From positions 1 through 64,000 of the forward strand of contig CALXXE010000007.1 of the NCBI GenBank assembly GCA_944392605.1: 64,000 nucleotides of DNA, given 5' to 3'. The DNA is from an uncultured Clostridia bacterium (GTDB taxonomy: Bacteria; Bacillota; Clostridia; TANB77; CAG-508). Numbering within the stretch: the first letter of the stretch is position 1; the number at the start of each line of letters is the position of its first letter. The position numbers were made by a program, and so were the translations under genes. The notes under the pieces were generated by a model, which saw only the letters and a program-made list of their open reading frames with translations, did no database searches and had not been told where the DNA came from. This document shows positions 16,986 through 26,407 of the stretch, one piece after another.

Positions 16986-18335
16986 TTATCCCATTACATT
17001 TGTTAGCTTTAATACTATGTTTTTCATATTTTGCGCAGCACAAATCAGCCACGTATAATCCTGATTTTTTTCTACTCCTCTATACATAGCATATCTATAT
17101 GCGTGATTATTTTTACTGTCTGCAAAGCTTCGTTCTACTTTTTCTTTTCTTAATTTATATAGTTCTTTTCCTCGTTTTGATAATCTTCGTTCTCTTGCTT
17201 TTTCATTTATCTCTTCGCATATTAGCCTTGTTATTACTCTATATCCTTTCTTGCTACAACACTCTTTTTGATGTGGACATCCCTTACAATTTTCTTTATC
17301 CGAATAATACTTATATCCATTTCTATCTATTCTTCCTGTATATGATAATATTGCTCCTGTTTTTGGACAAATATAATAATCATTTTCTTTATTATATTTA
17401 AATTCATATTTTCTTATTTTCGTTTTTCCTTGTTGGTGTCTCCTATATGCTATTACTCCAAATATTCCGTTATCTTCAAAATATTTCTTTATATCTATAC
17501 TATCATACCCTGAGTCTAATCCTACTTCTTTTATATTAAATCCGAATTTTTTCTTTATATATTCCATTCTTTTTATATATGGTTTTGAATCGTGTACATT
17601 TCCTTTGGTTATGTGACAATCTACTATTATATTACATTTTGAATCTACTGTTCTATGGTCTAGATACATAAATCCTTTTTCTTTATTATCTCTATGATAG
17701 TATCCACTTTCTTCATCTGTATCGCTTACTTTTATTTTTCTTTCTTCTTCTTCATCTTTGTACTCAAATTCTTTTCTTCCTTGTTTTCTCCTTTCTTCAT
17801 TTATTTCTTCCTCTAACCATTTTCTTCTCTTTTTTACCTCTTTTACTATTTCTTCGTGATATTTATTTTTATTTGCATTAGCTTTCTTATGTGTTGAGTC
17901 AGTAAAAAATGTTTCTCCTTTTACTAGATTATATTTTATAGCTTGTTCTACTATCTTTACAAATATATTTTCAAATACTTTTGTCCCTTTAAATCTTCTT
18001 ATATAGTTTTGGCTAAACGTAGAATAATGAGGTGTTTTCTTTCCTAAAGGTATTCCTAAAAACCATCTGTACTCTAAATCTACTTTTATTTTTTCACAAG
18101 TCTTTCTCATAGATTTTAATCCATCTATAGCTTCTATAAATACTAATTTAAATAATACTACTGGGTCTACACTATTTCTTCCATTAGTACTACAATATAA
18201 ATCTTTTACTTCGTCATAAATAAAAGTGAAATCGATATATTTATCTATTTTCCTATATAGACTTTCCTCTGGTACTAACTCGTCCAAAGTATATAATATC
18301 ATTTCACTTTGTATATTTTCATTTTTATTTAACAT
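16986..18335 (-). CDS. IS1182-family DDE transposase
   Basis: 449 residues. The N-terminal domain has the IS1182/IS5-like LDELVPEESLYRKIDKYIDF and GRNSVDPVVLFKLVFIEAID. The catalytic triad is visible as D in TFFTDSTHKKANANKNK, D in GLDSGYDSIDIKKYF and E in EKVERSFADSKNNHAYRYA. A cysteine cluster (CPKTG, CKGCPHQKECCSKKGY) lies before the last acid. Promoter-like TATAAT lies upstream on the minus strand. ATG 18335 fits CGGAG at 9 bases; TTG 18344 and ATG 18341 are alternatives. Intact and probably active. Confidence 0.93.
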   Translation of the reverse strand: MLNKNENIQSEMILYTLDELVPEESLYRKIDKYIDFTFIYDEVKDLYCSTNGRNSVDPVVLFKLVFIEAIDGLKSMRKTCEKIKVDLEYRWFLGIPLGKKTPHYSTFSQNYIRRFKGTKVFENIFVKIVEQAIKYNLVKGETFFTDSTHKKANANKNKYHEEIVKEVKKRRKWLEEEINEERRKQGRKEFEYKDEEEERKIKVSDTDEESGYYHRDNKEKGFMYLDHRTVDSKCNIIVDCHITKGNVHDSKPYIKRMEYIKKKFGFNIKEVGLDSGYDSIDIKKYFEDNGIFGVIAYRRHQQGKTKIRKYEFKYNKENDYYICPKTGAILSYTGRIDRNGYKYYSDKENCKGCPHQKECCSKKGYRVITRLICEEINEKARERRLSKRGKELYKLRKEKVERSFADSKNNHAYRYAMYRGVEKNQDYTWLICAAQNMKNIVLKLTNVMG

Positions 18336-18346
18336 TTTCATCAACT

Positions 18347-18440
18347 CCGTTCAACCAATTAAATTATATCATAAACAAAGAAAAAATGCAGACTTTTCTA
18401 GGAAAAATCTACATTTTTAGTTCTCTTTTTGGTTGAACGG
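18347..18440. promoter_or_regulatory. Inverted repeat around the transposase promoter
   Basis: CTCCGTTCAACCA (about 18346-18358) is repeated inverted as TGGTTGAACGGAG (about 18430-18442). Between them, on the minus strand, is a TATAAT -10. In the transcript the two arms could pair and sequester the transposase SD (CGGAG), a familiar way of preventing readthrough expression of IS transposases. Confidence 0.5.
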
Positions 18441-18524
18441 AGAACTATATTTATTTTACATTATTTCTTCAAAAAAGAAAAGACTATTGAGCAAAATATT
18501 TTAATATACTTTGTCAACAGTCTG

Positions 18525-18546
18525 AGAGGAACTATTTAGTTCCTCT
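18525..18546. repeat. Right target-site copy of recD2 terminator palindrome
   Basis: Identical to 16849-16870. It now serves as a stem-loop after the minus-strand gene that ends at 18590. Confidence 0.85.
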
Positions 18547-18589
18547 ATTTATATTTAAAGATAGATATAAAATTTCTAAAAATGATATT

Positions 18590-19597
18590 CTATTGATTAA
18601 TAGTTATATATTTTGCAGAGATAAGAGGTAGAGTAATCTTTGCACCCATTGTGCTAGTATAAGAATAATCACCTTGAGAGGTACCATATATTGTTATGAT
18701 ATCGTCCTCTAGTATTTTGTCTTCACCACTTTCTGGATAATAAACAACATATATAGTATCGTCATAATATGTAGAATATGTTCCTTTTTTTGTTATATTA
18801 ACTCTTAAATCAACACTCGTATCTCCATAAAGTGCTTGTACTACTTCACCTGTTACTTTAACATTTGTTCCTTTGAAGTTATCTGGATTTCTTGCTATTT
18901 GCTCAAATGTATATGTTTGACAACTTTCTTTAAATGTTTTTTCTTCTTGTTCTTTTTTTGCTTTTTCTTCTGCCTCTTGTTGTTCTTTTTCTAACCTTTC
19001 TTTTTCTAATCTTGCTTGTTTTTCTTCTTCAGTTTCTTTGACTATACTAGTCTTATATATCATGTTATTTGCTAAATTAATAAATTTGTCATTTATTTTG
19101 TATTTCTCTCCAAACATAAATACATAGGCCTCGTTTCCATTGAATGTAAAATATGATATTACCTCATATTTTTTATCATTGGAATATTTAAAGAATCTTA
19201 CATATCCATATTTATTTCCATTTATTTCTTTTATATCTTGGCTAATAAGGTCATCAGTATCTAAATTTAATCCTTTTACATAACCATCTAATGCATCATT
19301 AATATTTTCATCATCTATATAAATATCCATTTTAGAGATCATTAACATTATCATAGTGTTTTGGTTTGGATAGTAATACTTATAAATATTGCCTTCCTTT
19401 GAATTTTCTTTAATTTTCCATTTATTCGAAATATAATATGTTATTTTTCCTTCTGTAATTTCCTGATTTAAATTTGTTTCTAAAGTCTCTGTTCCATATG
19501 TTATCCTTATAATAATTCCGATTATTATGATAAATACAACAATTATCCAAAACCACCATCTTTCGTATAGTGCTTTTTTCTTTTTTTCTTCTTCCAT
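18590..19597 (-). CDS. Membrane-anchored protein with OB-like C-terminal domain
   Basis: 335 residues. A basic N terminus (MEEEKKKKALYERWWFW) is followed by one membrane span (about 15-33, IIVVFIIIIGIIIRITYG). Then comes an extracellular domain (about 40-185), a Glu/Lys/Gln-rich coiled coil (about 188-222) and a C-terminal domain. There FEQIARNPDNFKGTNVKVTG, DDTIYVVYYPES and DIITIYGTSQGDYSYTSTMG suggest an OB-like beta-barrel. Function unknown. SD aaggaga lies upstream on the minus strand. Confidence 0.75.
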   Translation of the reverse strand: MEEEKKKKALYERWWFWIIVVFIIIIGIIIRITYGTETLETNLNQEITEGKITYYISNKWKIKENSKEGNIYKYYYPNQNTMIMLMISKMDIYIDDENINDALDGYVKGLNLDTDDLISQDIKEINGNKYGYVRFFKYSNDKKYEVISYFTFNGNEAYVFMFGEKYKINDKFINLANNMIYKTSIVKETEEEKQARLEKERLEKEQQEAEEKAKKEQEEKTFKESCQTYTFEQIARNPDNFKGTNVKVTGEVVQALYGDTSVDLRVNITKKGTYSTYYDDTIYVVYYPESGEDKILEDDIITIYGTSQGDYSYTSTMGAKITLPLISAKYITINQ

Positions 19598-19734
19598 AAT
19601 AAATACATCTCCTTTTATATAATATATATGAATTATATATCATATGACAAAATAAAACAATAAATATGACTAAACACAATATATTACATACAAAGTAATA
19701 TAAAAAATATAACAAATAATAATAGAAGATTTGC

Positions 19735-19763
19735 TTGACTTATTAATAAAAATAAATTATAAT
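19735..19763 (+). promoter_or_regulatory. Promoter of toxin-antitoxin pair
   Basis: TTGACT (19735-19740), 17-base spacer, TATAAT (19758-19763), 26 bases before the antitoxin start. Such promoters are commonly repressed by the antitoxin or the complex, but no operator palindrome was seen. Confidence 0.75.
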
Positions 19764-19789
19764 ATCAAAAATAAGGAGAGGTGAAACAT

Positions 19790-20029
19790 ATGTTAAAAAT
19801 AATTAGAGCAAAAGAATTTTTTTTAGGTGTAAAATTAAAAAGATTTACAAAAAGAAAAGAAGAGACAAAAGAAATAAATAGATTACATGAGATATTTAAA
19901 ACAGAAGGTCAAATAGAAGAATTCTGGAAAGCAATTGAAAGAGCAGAAGATGACATTAAGAATGGTAGAGTATATACGCAAAAGGAGATGGATGAATATT
20001 ATAAAGAAAAATTTGGAATTCAATTATGA
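19790..20029 (+). CDS. Antitoxin of a RelE/ParE-type pair
   Basis: 79 residues, charged and mainly helical, with RIHEIFK-like and QIEEFWKAIERAEDDIKNGR segments and the ending YTQKEMDEYYKEKFGIQL, a tail common in RelB/DUF-type antitoxins that wrap the toxin. ATG 19790 follows SD aaggagagg; the in-frame GTG 19781 overlaps that SD. Its last 38 bases overlap the toxin start, giving coupled translation. The identification rests mainly on position, size and partner. Confidence 0.75.
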   Translation: MLKIIRAKEFFLGVKLKRFTKRKEETKEINRLHEIFKTEGQIEEFWKAIERAEDDIKNGRVYTQKEMDEYYKEKFGIQL

Positions 20030-20345
20030 AATAATTTATACTAAAGATTATTTAGATGAATTAGCAAATATTTATTATTATATTTCAATAGTTTTAAGGG
20101 AGCAAAATATAGCAGAAAAGTTACTGACAAAAATAAGAAAGCAAGTATTAGGTCTAAGTTATTTTCCAAAAGCTAATAAAGTAGTTTTTTCTAAACGAAA
20201 TGAAGCTGTACATAGATTAATTGTAAAGAAATATGCTATTTTTTATAAAATAGATGAATTAAAAAAACAGATTTTTATCTTACACATTTTTAATACAAGG
20301 CAAAATTATTTAAATTTTATATTTAAAAATCCATATGATTATTAA
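19992..20345 (+). CDS. RelE/ParE-family toxin
   Basis: 117 residues in the RelE/ParE fold. EIIYTKDYLDELANIYYYIS, then GLSYFPKANKVV, HRLIVKKYAIFYKIDE and IFILHIFNTRQNYLNF match the order of strands and helices, with the conserved arginine in FNTRQN. Members either cut ribosome-bound mRNA (RelE) or poison gyrase (ParE), and the sequence alone does not decide. ATG 19992 has aaaggag 4 bases upstream inside the antitoxin gene. The longer frame from TTG 19935 is not needed. Confidence 0.85.
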   Translation: MNIIKKNLEFNYEIIYTKDYLDELANIYYYISIVLREQNIAEKLLTKIRKQVLGLSYFPKANKVVFSKRNEAVHRLIVKKYAIFYKIDELKKQIFILHIFNTRQNYLNFIFKNPYDY

Positions 20346-20469
20346 TAATTTTGTAATTTATTTTTTTATTTAATATCTTTTATATTTGTATATGTTTATT
20401 AGAAAAGTTATTTTAAGTCAAAATTTTTATTCAAAAAATTAATTCTTTAAAATTCAGGAAGGAAAGAAA

Positions 20470-21168
20470 ATGAAAATTGAAAAATTAATAAACCTTATTT
20501 ATCCACCAACGTGCGGTATTTGTGGAAAACTAAATGAGAAATTTTTATGTAAAAGGTGTGAGAAAATCTTAGAGAGTGAAGCGGTTTTTGGTATTGATAA
20601 ATATAAAAATATCAAAATAAAAAAAGAAAGAAAAGAAAATATAGAAAATGATTTTAGGGATAGAAAATATTTTATTGAGCATTTATATATTTTTTTATAT
20701 CAGGGAATAATAAGAAGAATAATTTTAAAATATAAGTTTCAAGAAGAGTCATATTTATACAAAACATTTGTGAATTTTTTGTTAAAAAATGAAAACTTCT
20801 TTGAAAATATAGAAAAATATGATACAATAGTGCCAGTTCCGATTAGTAGAAAAAGGCTAAAATCACGAGGGTATAACCAAAGTGAATTAATAGCAAAAGA
20901 GATAGCATATAATTCTAATTTAATATTAGAAACAGGATGCCTTTATAAGGTTAAGAATATTGTAGAACAAAGTAAATTAAATAAAGAAGAGAGATTAAAA
21001 AATATACAAGGAGTATATGGATTAGTAAACAAAGAAAAATTATATAAAAAGAAAATATTATTGGTAGATGACATATTTACAACAGGAAGTACAGTAAATG
21101 AATGTGCTAAAGTATTAAGGAATGCACATCCTAGAAAGATAGGAGTATTTACTTTAGCAAAAGATTAA
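20470..21168 (+). CDS. comF: ComF-family phosphoribosyltransferase-like protein
   Basis: 232 residues. An N-terminal zinc ribbon (PPTCGICGK, then FLCKRCEK) precedes a phosphoribosyltransferase fold with VPVPISRKRLKSRGYNQSEL and the PRPP loop KILLVDDIFTTGSTVNECAK. ComF proteins help pull single-stranded DNA into the cell during natural transformation and interact with DprA, which is also in this window (36030). SD aggaagg. Monocistronic. Confidence 0.9.
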   Translation: MKIEKLINLIYPPTCGICGKLNEKFLCKRCEKILESEAVFGIDKYKNIKIKKERKENIENDFRDRKYFIEHLYIFLYQGIIRRIILKYKFQEESYLYKTFVNFLLKNENFFENIEKYDTIVPVPISRKRLKSRGYNQSELIAKEIAYNSNLILETGCLYKVKNIVEQSKLNKEERLKNIQGVYGLVNKEKLYKKKILLVDDIFTTGSTVNECAKVLRNAHPRKIGVFTLAKD

Positions 21169-21209
21169 AAGTAATTTGTAAAAATATTACAAAGGAGGAG
21201 CATATATAA

Positions 21210-23204
21210 ATGGAAGATTTAGTTGAAAGTATATTAGACTATATAAGGTCAGATTATACTGATTATGCAGTTATGATAAATGGTGAATGGGGTTCAGGAA
21301 AAACTCATTTTTGGAATAATAAAATAAGAAAAAAAATTGAGTCAATGCAACTAAATGGAAAAAGATATACAACTATTTATATGTCTTTATATGGTATATC
21401 AAATCTAGAAGAAATAAGTAAAAAGATATTCATAGAAACAACACAATTAATGGATAAGAACTTAAGAAAATTTATGGATGCAAATGGTCAAAGTACAATA
21501 CCAGAATATGCAAAAACAGGTATTGATATGGCAAACTTTTTTGGTGTAACACAAAATGGAGATAAAGTAGATTATGGAGAATTTTTCTCAACAGATGATA
21601 AAGTACTTTGTTTTGATGACCTAGAAAGAGCAAATGTTGATGTTATTGATATCTTAGGATATATTAATAACTTTGTTGAACATGACCATATAAAAACAAT
21701 AATTATATGTAATGAAAAAGAATTATCAACAAAATTAAAAAGTTCTAACTTAGAGATGAAAACATTTATTGCAACATATCTATTAGATAAACAAGATGAA
21801 TTAAATAATATAGATAAACCATTAGTAGAAAAAATTAGAGATAAAATAGAGCATGTATTTGATAAAGCAAATGATTATGAAAGAATAAAAGAAAAATTAA
21901 TAGGAGAAACATTTGAATATGCTCCCAAATTTGATTATATAATTAATGGAATATTAATGCGTTATGAGAACAATCCAGACTTAATAAGATTCTTAAGAGA
22001 AAATACGGGATTAATAATTTCAACATTTAATAAATCAGGTACAAGAAACTTGAGAATTTTAAAACATGCATTAAATGATTTTAAGAAAATATATGAGATG
22101 GTAAATAAATCATATCCGAATACAAATCACAGAGTTATGCAAACAATGCTTATATTTACAATCGCTATATCTTTTGAGATAAAAGCAGGAAAGATTACGA
22201 AAGATAAATTTGTAAATATTAAGGATAATGAAGAATATAAGTCAATACTTGTATCATCAAGAATACTTATGGATAATAGACAGTTCTATATTAAAGAATT
22301 TGATAATAATTATTATTATAACTTTAAATCAGAATACCGTTTCTTTAAATTTATAGAATATTATGTAAGAACACGTATATTTGATATGAAATTATTTAAA
22401 GAAAATATGGAAACAATACGTAATACAGTAGATACAGAAAACTTGCCAGCATATAAGAGATTGCTTACAGAAGAGTATTGGAAAATATCAGATGATCAAT
22501 TTGGAAACATTATTAAAGAAATAATGGATGATGTAAAAGAAGGAAGATTAACATTAATTGATACAGTAAAATTATTTGCATATTTTAGTTACTTTTCTAG
22601 AAAAGGTTTAATAGATTATGATTTAAAAACATTAAAAAGTGTGTTCTTTAATGGAATGAATATAGCTTCACTTAATTCTACATATTGTGAAAATGTAGAT
22701 GAAGAATTAGGAAAGATTGCGATTGAAGAAGTTGCAGAAGATATGGAAGATATATTGAAACACTTTAACATGTTAAATGACCAATTACATGATAAGATGT
22801 TTAAAGAAAAGGCCGAAGAAGTAATGAAATGTATTCCAATGAAAATGGAACAATTTTATGAAAAATTCGATAAGGAATGTATGGATGTACCAATATTTAA
22901 GTATTATGATCCATTCCAATTATTCCAGAGAATATCTTGTGCAAGTAATGAAGATATTGTATTAATAAAAGAAAAGTTAATAGATAGAGTAGAAAAAAAT
23001 CCTAAGAAGATAGAGCCTGAAATGAAGAACATGAAACAATTAAAACAAATAATAGATGATTATTTAAAAGGAAAAGATCCATCTATAAAAATTGTTATGC
23101 TTAAAGAATTTTCAGATAGTTTAGGTTATATTTTGGGAAAATATAAACCAAGTTTCTTACCAAAGAAAACAGATAAAGAAGCTATTGAAGAAGAGGAAAG
23201 CTAA
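21210..23204 (+). CDS. KAP-family P-loop NTPase
   Basis: 664 residues. Walker A is NGEWGSGKT (residues 24-32) and Walker B is VLCFDDLERA (about 131), preceded by TIYMSLYGISNLEEISKKIF, typical of KAP NTPases. Membrane spans, common in the family, are absent, so it is a soluble version. The C-terminal 350 residues are helical and unrecognised. KAP NTPases occur in bacterial phage-defence loci, but no partner gene is evident: the neighbours are comF and fbp. SD aaaggagg. Confidence 0.8.
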   Translation: MEDLVESILDYIRSDYTDYAVMINGEWGSGKTHFWNNKIRKKIESMQLNGKRYTTIYMSLYGISNLEEISKKIFIETTQLMDKNLRKFMDANGQSTIPEYAKTGIDMANFFGVTQNGDKVDYGEFFSTDDKVLCFDDLERANVDVIDILGYINNFVEHDHIKTIIICNEKELSTKLKSSNLEMKTFIATYLLDKQDELNNIDKPLVEKIRDKIEHVFDKANDYERIKEKLIGETFEYAPKFDYIINGILMRYENNPDLIRFLRENTGLIISTFNKSGTRNLRILKHALNDFKKIYEMVNKSYPNTNHRVMQTMLIFTIAISFEIKAGKITKDKFVNIKDNEEYKSILVSSRILMDNRQFYIKEFDNNYYYNFKSEYRFFKFIEYYVRTRIFDMKLFKENMETIRNTVDTENLPAYKRLLTEEYWKISDDQFGNIIKEIMDDVKEGRLTLIDTVKLFAYFSYFSRKGLIDYDLKTLKSVFFNGMNIASLNSTYCENVDEELGKIAIEEVAEDMEDILKHFNMLNDQLHDKMFKEKAEEVMKCIPMKMEQFYEKFDKECMDVPIFKYYDPFQLFQRISCASNEDIVLIKEKLIDRVEKNPKKIEPEMKNMKQLKQIIDDYLKGKDPSIKIVMLKEFSDSLGYILGKYKPSFLPKKTDKEAIEEEES

Positions 23205-23217
23205 AGGAAGTTAAAAT

Positions 23218-25191
23218 ATGGAAGATAAAGAAAACAATTATAATAAAAAGAAATATTTAAAATTGTTAAGTAAAGAGTATAAAAATATTTATGAGGTCGC
23301 AGAAGAAATCATAAATTTACAAGCAATTTTAAATTTACCAAAAGGGACAGAAATGTTCCTAAGCGATATCCACGGAGAATATGCTCCATTTGAGCATATT
23401 CTTAACAATGGTGGAGGAATAATAAAAAGTAAAATAAATGATATTTTTGGAAACACTATAAGCAAAAAGGAAAGAACAACACTTGCAACACTTATATATT
23501 ATCCAGAAGAAAAACTAAAATTAATAAAAGAAGAGGAAAGCGATATTAATGAATGGTATAGTATAACTTTATATCGTTTAGTTGAAATAGCAAAAAATGT
23601 GAGTTCAAAATATACAAGGTCTAAGGTTAGAAAAGCAATAACAAGTGGTTTTGAATATGTAATAGATGAGTTATTGAATTCACAGGCTGGAAATGAAAAA
23701 GATAAAGAAAGATATTATAAAGCAATAATAAATACAATAATAAGATTAAATCAAGCCGAAAGTTTTATAATAGCAATATCAAACTTAATAAAGAGAATGG
23801 CAATAGATCATCTTCATATAATTGGAGATATATTTGATAGAGGTTTAAGACCAGACTTAGTAATTGAAAAACTAGAAAAATTCCATAGTATAGATATTCA
23901 ATGGGGAAATCATGATATATTATGGATGGGGGCAACATGTGGAAATGAGGCAAGTATTGCAACAGTTGTAAGAATATGTGCAAGATATAATAATATAGGA
24001 ATATTAGAAGATAGTTATGGAATAAATATAAGACCACTTTCAACATTCGCTATGGAGACCTATAAGGATGATAGTTGCAAAAACTTTTTACCAAAAGTAT
24101 TTGATGAAACAAAATATGATGAAAGTGACAAAATGAACATATCTAAAATCCATAAAGCAATAACAATAATACAATTCAAGTTAGAAGGGCAGATGATAAA
24201 AAGACACCCAGAATATCATTTAGATAATAGATTATTGTTAGATAAAATGAATTTAGAACAAGGATATGTTGAAATAGATGGTAAAAAATATGAAATAAAT
24301 GATACAAACTTCCCAACATTAATAAAAGACAATATATATGAATTAACAGAAGAAGAAAAAGAAGTAATGGAAAGACTTTGTGAGTCATTTAAAAATAGTC
24401 CAAAACTAAATGAACACATAGATTTTCTATATAAAAAAGGAGAGTTGTATACAATATTTAACTCAAATCTATTATTTCATGCTTGTATTCCTATGACAGA
24501 AACAGGAGAATTCAAAGAGGTAGAATTCCTAGGAAAAAGAATGAAGGGAAAAAAATATTTAGATGAAGTAAATGATATTGTAAATAAAATTTGGATTAAT
24601 AAGGAAATAGTCGATAAGAATTTAAGAGATATAATGTGGTATCTATGGATATCTCCAGATTCACCATTTTTTGGGAAAGATAAAATGGCTACATTTGAAA
24701 GTTATTTTGTTAAAGACAAAGAAATGAGTAAGGAAAGAAAAAATCCATATTATACATTAACATATGATGAAAAAATATGTGATAAGATTTTAAAAGAGTT
24801 TAATTTAGATTTAAAAGATTCACATATAGTAAATGGACATATGCCAGTAAAAGCAAAAGATGGTGAAAGCCCAATTAGAGGAAACGGGAAGCTTTTAGTA
24901 ATAGATGGTGGATTTGCAAAAAGTTATCAGCAAAAAACAGGAAATGCAGGGTATATTCTTACATACAATTCTTATGGGTTATTACTTAGCCAAAACAAAC
25001 CATTTGAGTCAGTAGAACAAGCAATTGAAGAAGAGAAAGATATTATGTCAGAAATAATAGTAAAGAAAACAGGAGTTGTTAGAAAACGCGTAGGAGATAC
25101 TGATATTGGAAGAAGATTAAAAGAAGAAATAAGTGATTTAGAGCAATTGTTAGCTTACTATGAATCAGGGGAGTTAAAACAAAATAGTTAG
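23218..25191 (+). CDS. fbp: Fructose-1,6-bisphosphatase, class III
   Basis: 657 residues, the Firmicutes-specific class of fructose-1,6-bisphosphatase, a gluconeogenic enzyme. It has a calcineurin-like metal site spread over FLSDIHGEYAPFEHIL, IIGDIFDRGLRPD, QWGNHDILWMGA and the late NGHMPVKAKDGESP and LVIDGGFAKSYQ. Length is normal for the class. It starts 14 bases after the KAP gene with SD aaaggaag, so the two may share a transcript. Confidence 0.96.
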   Translation: MEDKENNYNKKKYLKLLSKEYKNIYEVAEEIINLQAILNLPKGTEMFLSDIHGEYAPFEHILNNGGGIIKSKINDIFGNTISKKERTTLATLIYYPEEKLKLIKEEESDINEWYSITLYRLVEIAKNVSSKYTRSKVRKAITSGFEYVIDELLNSQAGNEKDKERYYKAIINTIIRLNQAESFIIAISNLIKRMAIDHLHIIGDIFDRGLRPDLVIEKLEKFHSIDIQWGNHDILWMGATCGNEASIATVVRICARYNNIGILEDSYGINIRPLSTFAMETYKDDSCKNFLPKVFDETKYDESDKMNISKIHKAITIIQFKLEGQMIKRHPEYHLDNRLLLDKMNLEQGYVEIDGKKYEINDTNFPTLIKDNIYELTEEEKEVMERLCESFKNSPKLNEHIDFLYKKGELYTIFNSNLLFHACIPMTETGEFKEVEFLGKRMKGKKYLDEVNDIVNKIWINKEIVDKNLRDIMWYLWISPDSPFFGKDKMATFESYFVKDKEMSKERKNPYYTLTYDEKICDKILKEFNLDLKDSHIVNGHMPVKAKDGESPIRGNGKLLVIDGGFAKSYQQKTGNAGYILTYNSYGLLLSQNKPFESVEQAIEEEKDIMSEIIVKKTGVVRKRVGDTDIGRRLKEEISDLEQLLAYYESGELKQNS

Positions 25192-25224
25192 AAGCATTTA
25201 TTATTAATAATTTGTGACACATCT

Positions 25225-25251
25225 AAGACCTATTAATTTAGGTCTTTTTTT
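25225..25251 (+). terminator. Terminator after fbp
   Basis: AAGACCTA pairs with TAGGTCTT over a 6-base loop, followed by a T run. Confidence 0.85.
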
Positions 25252-25336
25252 ATTTTCAAATAAAATGAATAATTTTTTCCTTTTTTGTAATAATAAGATT
25301 ATAAACAAAAAAGCTTTAAATAAGAGGAGGAAGATT

Positions 25337-25891
25337 ATGAAAGCAACTGGAGTTGTAAGAAGAATAGATGATTTGGGAAGAGTTGTTATTCCAAAAGAAA
25401 TAAGAAAAACATTGAGAATTAAAGAAGGTGAGCCTTTAGAGATTTTTACAGATAGAGAAGGACAAATAATACTTAAAAAATATTCTCCTATAGGAGAGTT
25501 ATCAGAATTTGCAGCAGGATATGCAGAAACTTTATCTAAAACAACAGGACATATTGCTTGTATTACTGATAAAGATACAATTATAGCAGTGTCAGGGGGT
25601 TCTAAAAAAGAATTCTTAGAGCAAGATGTAAGTCCTGAATTAGAACAATTAATGGAAGATAAAGAAGTATATATGAGTAAAGACAATAGTGATATTGCAA
25701 TGCCTATTACAAAAAATGAAAATCCGGAAAGAAAAAATAATGCACAGGTTGTTTATCCTATAATATCTAATGGAGATACAATTGGAACTGTTATTCTTAT
25801 GTCTAAAGAGGCTAATAAAAAAATGAATGAAGTTGAACAAAAAGTGGCACAGTCAGCGGCTACATTTTTAGGAACACAAATGGATATATAA
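25337..25891 (+). CDS. spoVT: Stage V sporulation protein T (SpoVT)
   Basis: 184 residues. The N-terminal AbrB-type swapped-hairpin DNA-binding domain is KATGVVRRIDDLGRVVIPKE with RIKEGEPLEIFTDREGQIIL. The C-terminal GAF-like domain includes IACITDKDTIIAVSGGSKKE and ISNGDTIGTVILMS. It regulates forespore genes late in sporulation. ATG 25337 follows a strong aagaggagg SD; the frame open upstream to 25214 crosses the fbp terminator and is not used. Confidence 0.95.
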   Translation: MKATGVVRRIDDLGRVVIPKEIRKTLRIKEGEPLEIFTDREGQIILKKYSPIGELSEFAAGYAETLSKTTGHIACITDKDTIIAVSGGSKKEFLEQDVSPELEQLMEDKEVYMSKDNSDIAMPITKNENPERKNNAQVVYPIISNGDTIGTVILMSKEANKKMNEVEQKVAQSAATFLGTQMDI

Positions 25892-25897
25892 AAAATG

Positions 25898-25946
25898 AAA
25901 CAAGTTATAATTTTATAAAAAATAAAATTTTAGCTTGTTTTTTTCT
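25898..25946. terminator. Shared terminator between spoVT and an XRE gene
   Basis: AAACAAG (25898-25904) pairs with CTTGTTT (25934-25940), continued inside by AT pairs (ATAATTTTAT/ATAAAATT). A T tract follows on the plus strand. It lies between convergent genes and may act in both directions. Confidence 0.65.
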
Positions 25947-26157
25947 TATTTATATTTTTATTATTTGATAATCCTACTATATAATCTATTGAGGTTCCAT
26001 AATATTTTGCTAATGTGATCAAGTGTGATATAGGTATTGTTCTATTACCTTTTTCATATTCTGAATAGTACTGTTGAGATATCCCAAGTATTTGTGCTAC
26101 TTGCTTTTGAAATAAATCATGATCTTCTCTTAAATCTTTCAATCTTTTAAATCTCAC
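25930..26157 (-). CDS. XRE-family helix-turn-helix regulator
   Basis: 75 residues, a single HTH domain. LKDLREDHDLFQKQVAQILG then ISQQYYSEYEKGNRTIPISH and LITLAKYYGTSIDYIVGLSN are the full five-helix Cro/C1-type fold. It is convergent with spoVT and divergent from the pilin-like gene at 26408, so that 250-base gap is a plausible operator region. SD ggaggt on the minus strand. Confidence 0.9.
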   Translation of the reverse strand: MRFKRLKDLREDHDLFQKQVAQILGISQQYYSEYEKGNRTIPISHLITLAKYYGTSIDYIVGLSNNKNINKKKTS

Positions 26158-26407
26158 TGTAACCTCCTTGTAAACTTTGTAAAATTTAATATAATTTTAA
26201 CAAAAAAACATACAAAGAGAGAAAAATACATAATAAATCATGTAATATTACAAAGAGATTACAAAAATATTACGTTTTTTGAAATTGATAAAAATTTATT
26301 GAAACATCTTTTTAATTAATATATACTATAGATAAATACATAATATATGATGTATGATGAAATATAATAATGCAAAATACCAAAGTTAAAGGAAAGGAAG
26401 AGAGAAA
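26158..26407. promoter_or_regulatory. AT-rich divergent intergenic region
   Basis: Divergent control region between the XRE gene and the pilin-like gene. It carries repeated near-palindromic words: ACATAATAAATCATGTAATATTA at about 26228 and ACATAATATATGATGTATGATG at about 26338 share the ACATAAT(A/T)(A/T)AT(C/G)ATGTA pattern. These could be operator sites for the XRE protein. No gene is seen here. Confidence 0.45.

Larger units (their letters stand above)
16871..18524 (-). mobile_element. IS1182-family insertion sequence (1654 bp)
   Basis: Complete element with imperfect terminal inverted repeats of about 35 bases: 16871-16905 and the complement of 18491-18524 both read CAGA(T/C)TGTTGACAAAGTATAT and continue to TATTTTGC. 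It is flanked by identical 22-bp copies of a palindromic terminator (16849-16870 and 18525-18546), fitting the IS1182 habit of inserting into palindromes. One intact transposase gene is inside. It looks recent: target copies are identical and the ORF is open. Confidence 0.9.
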
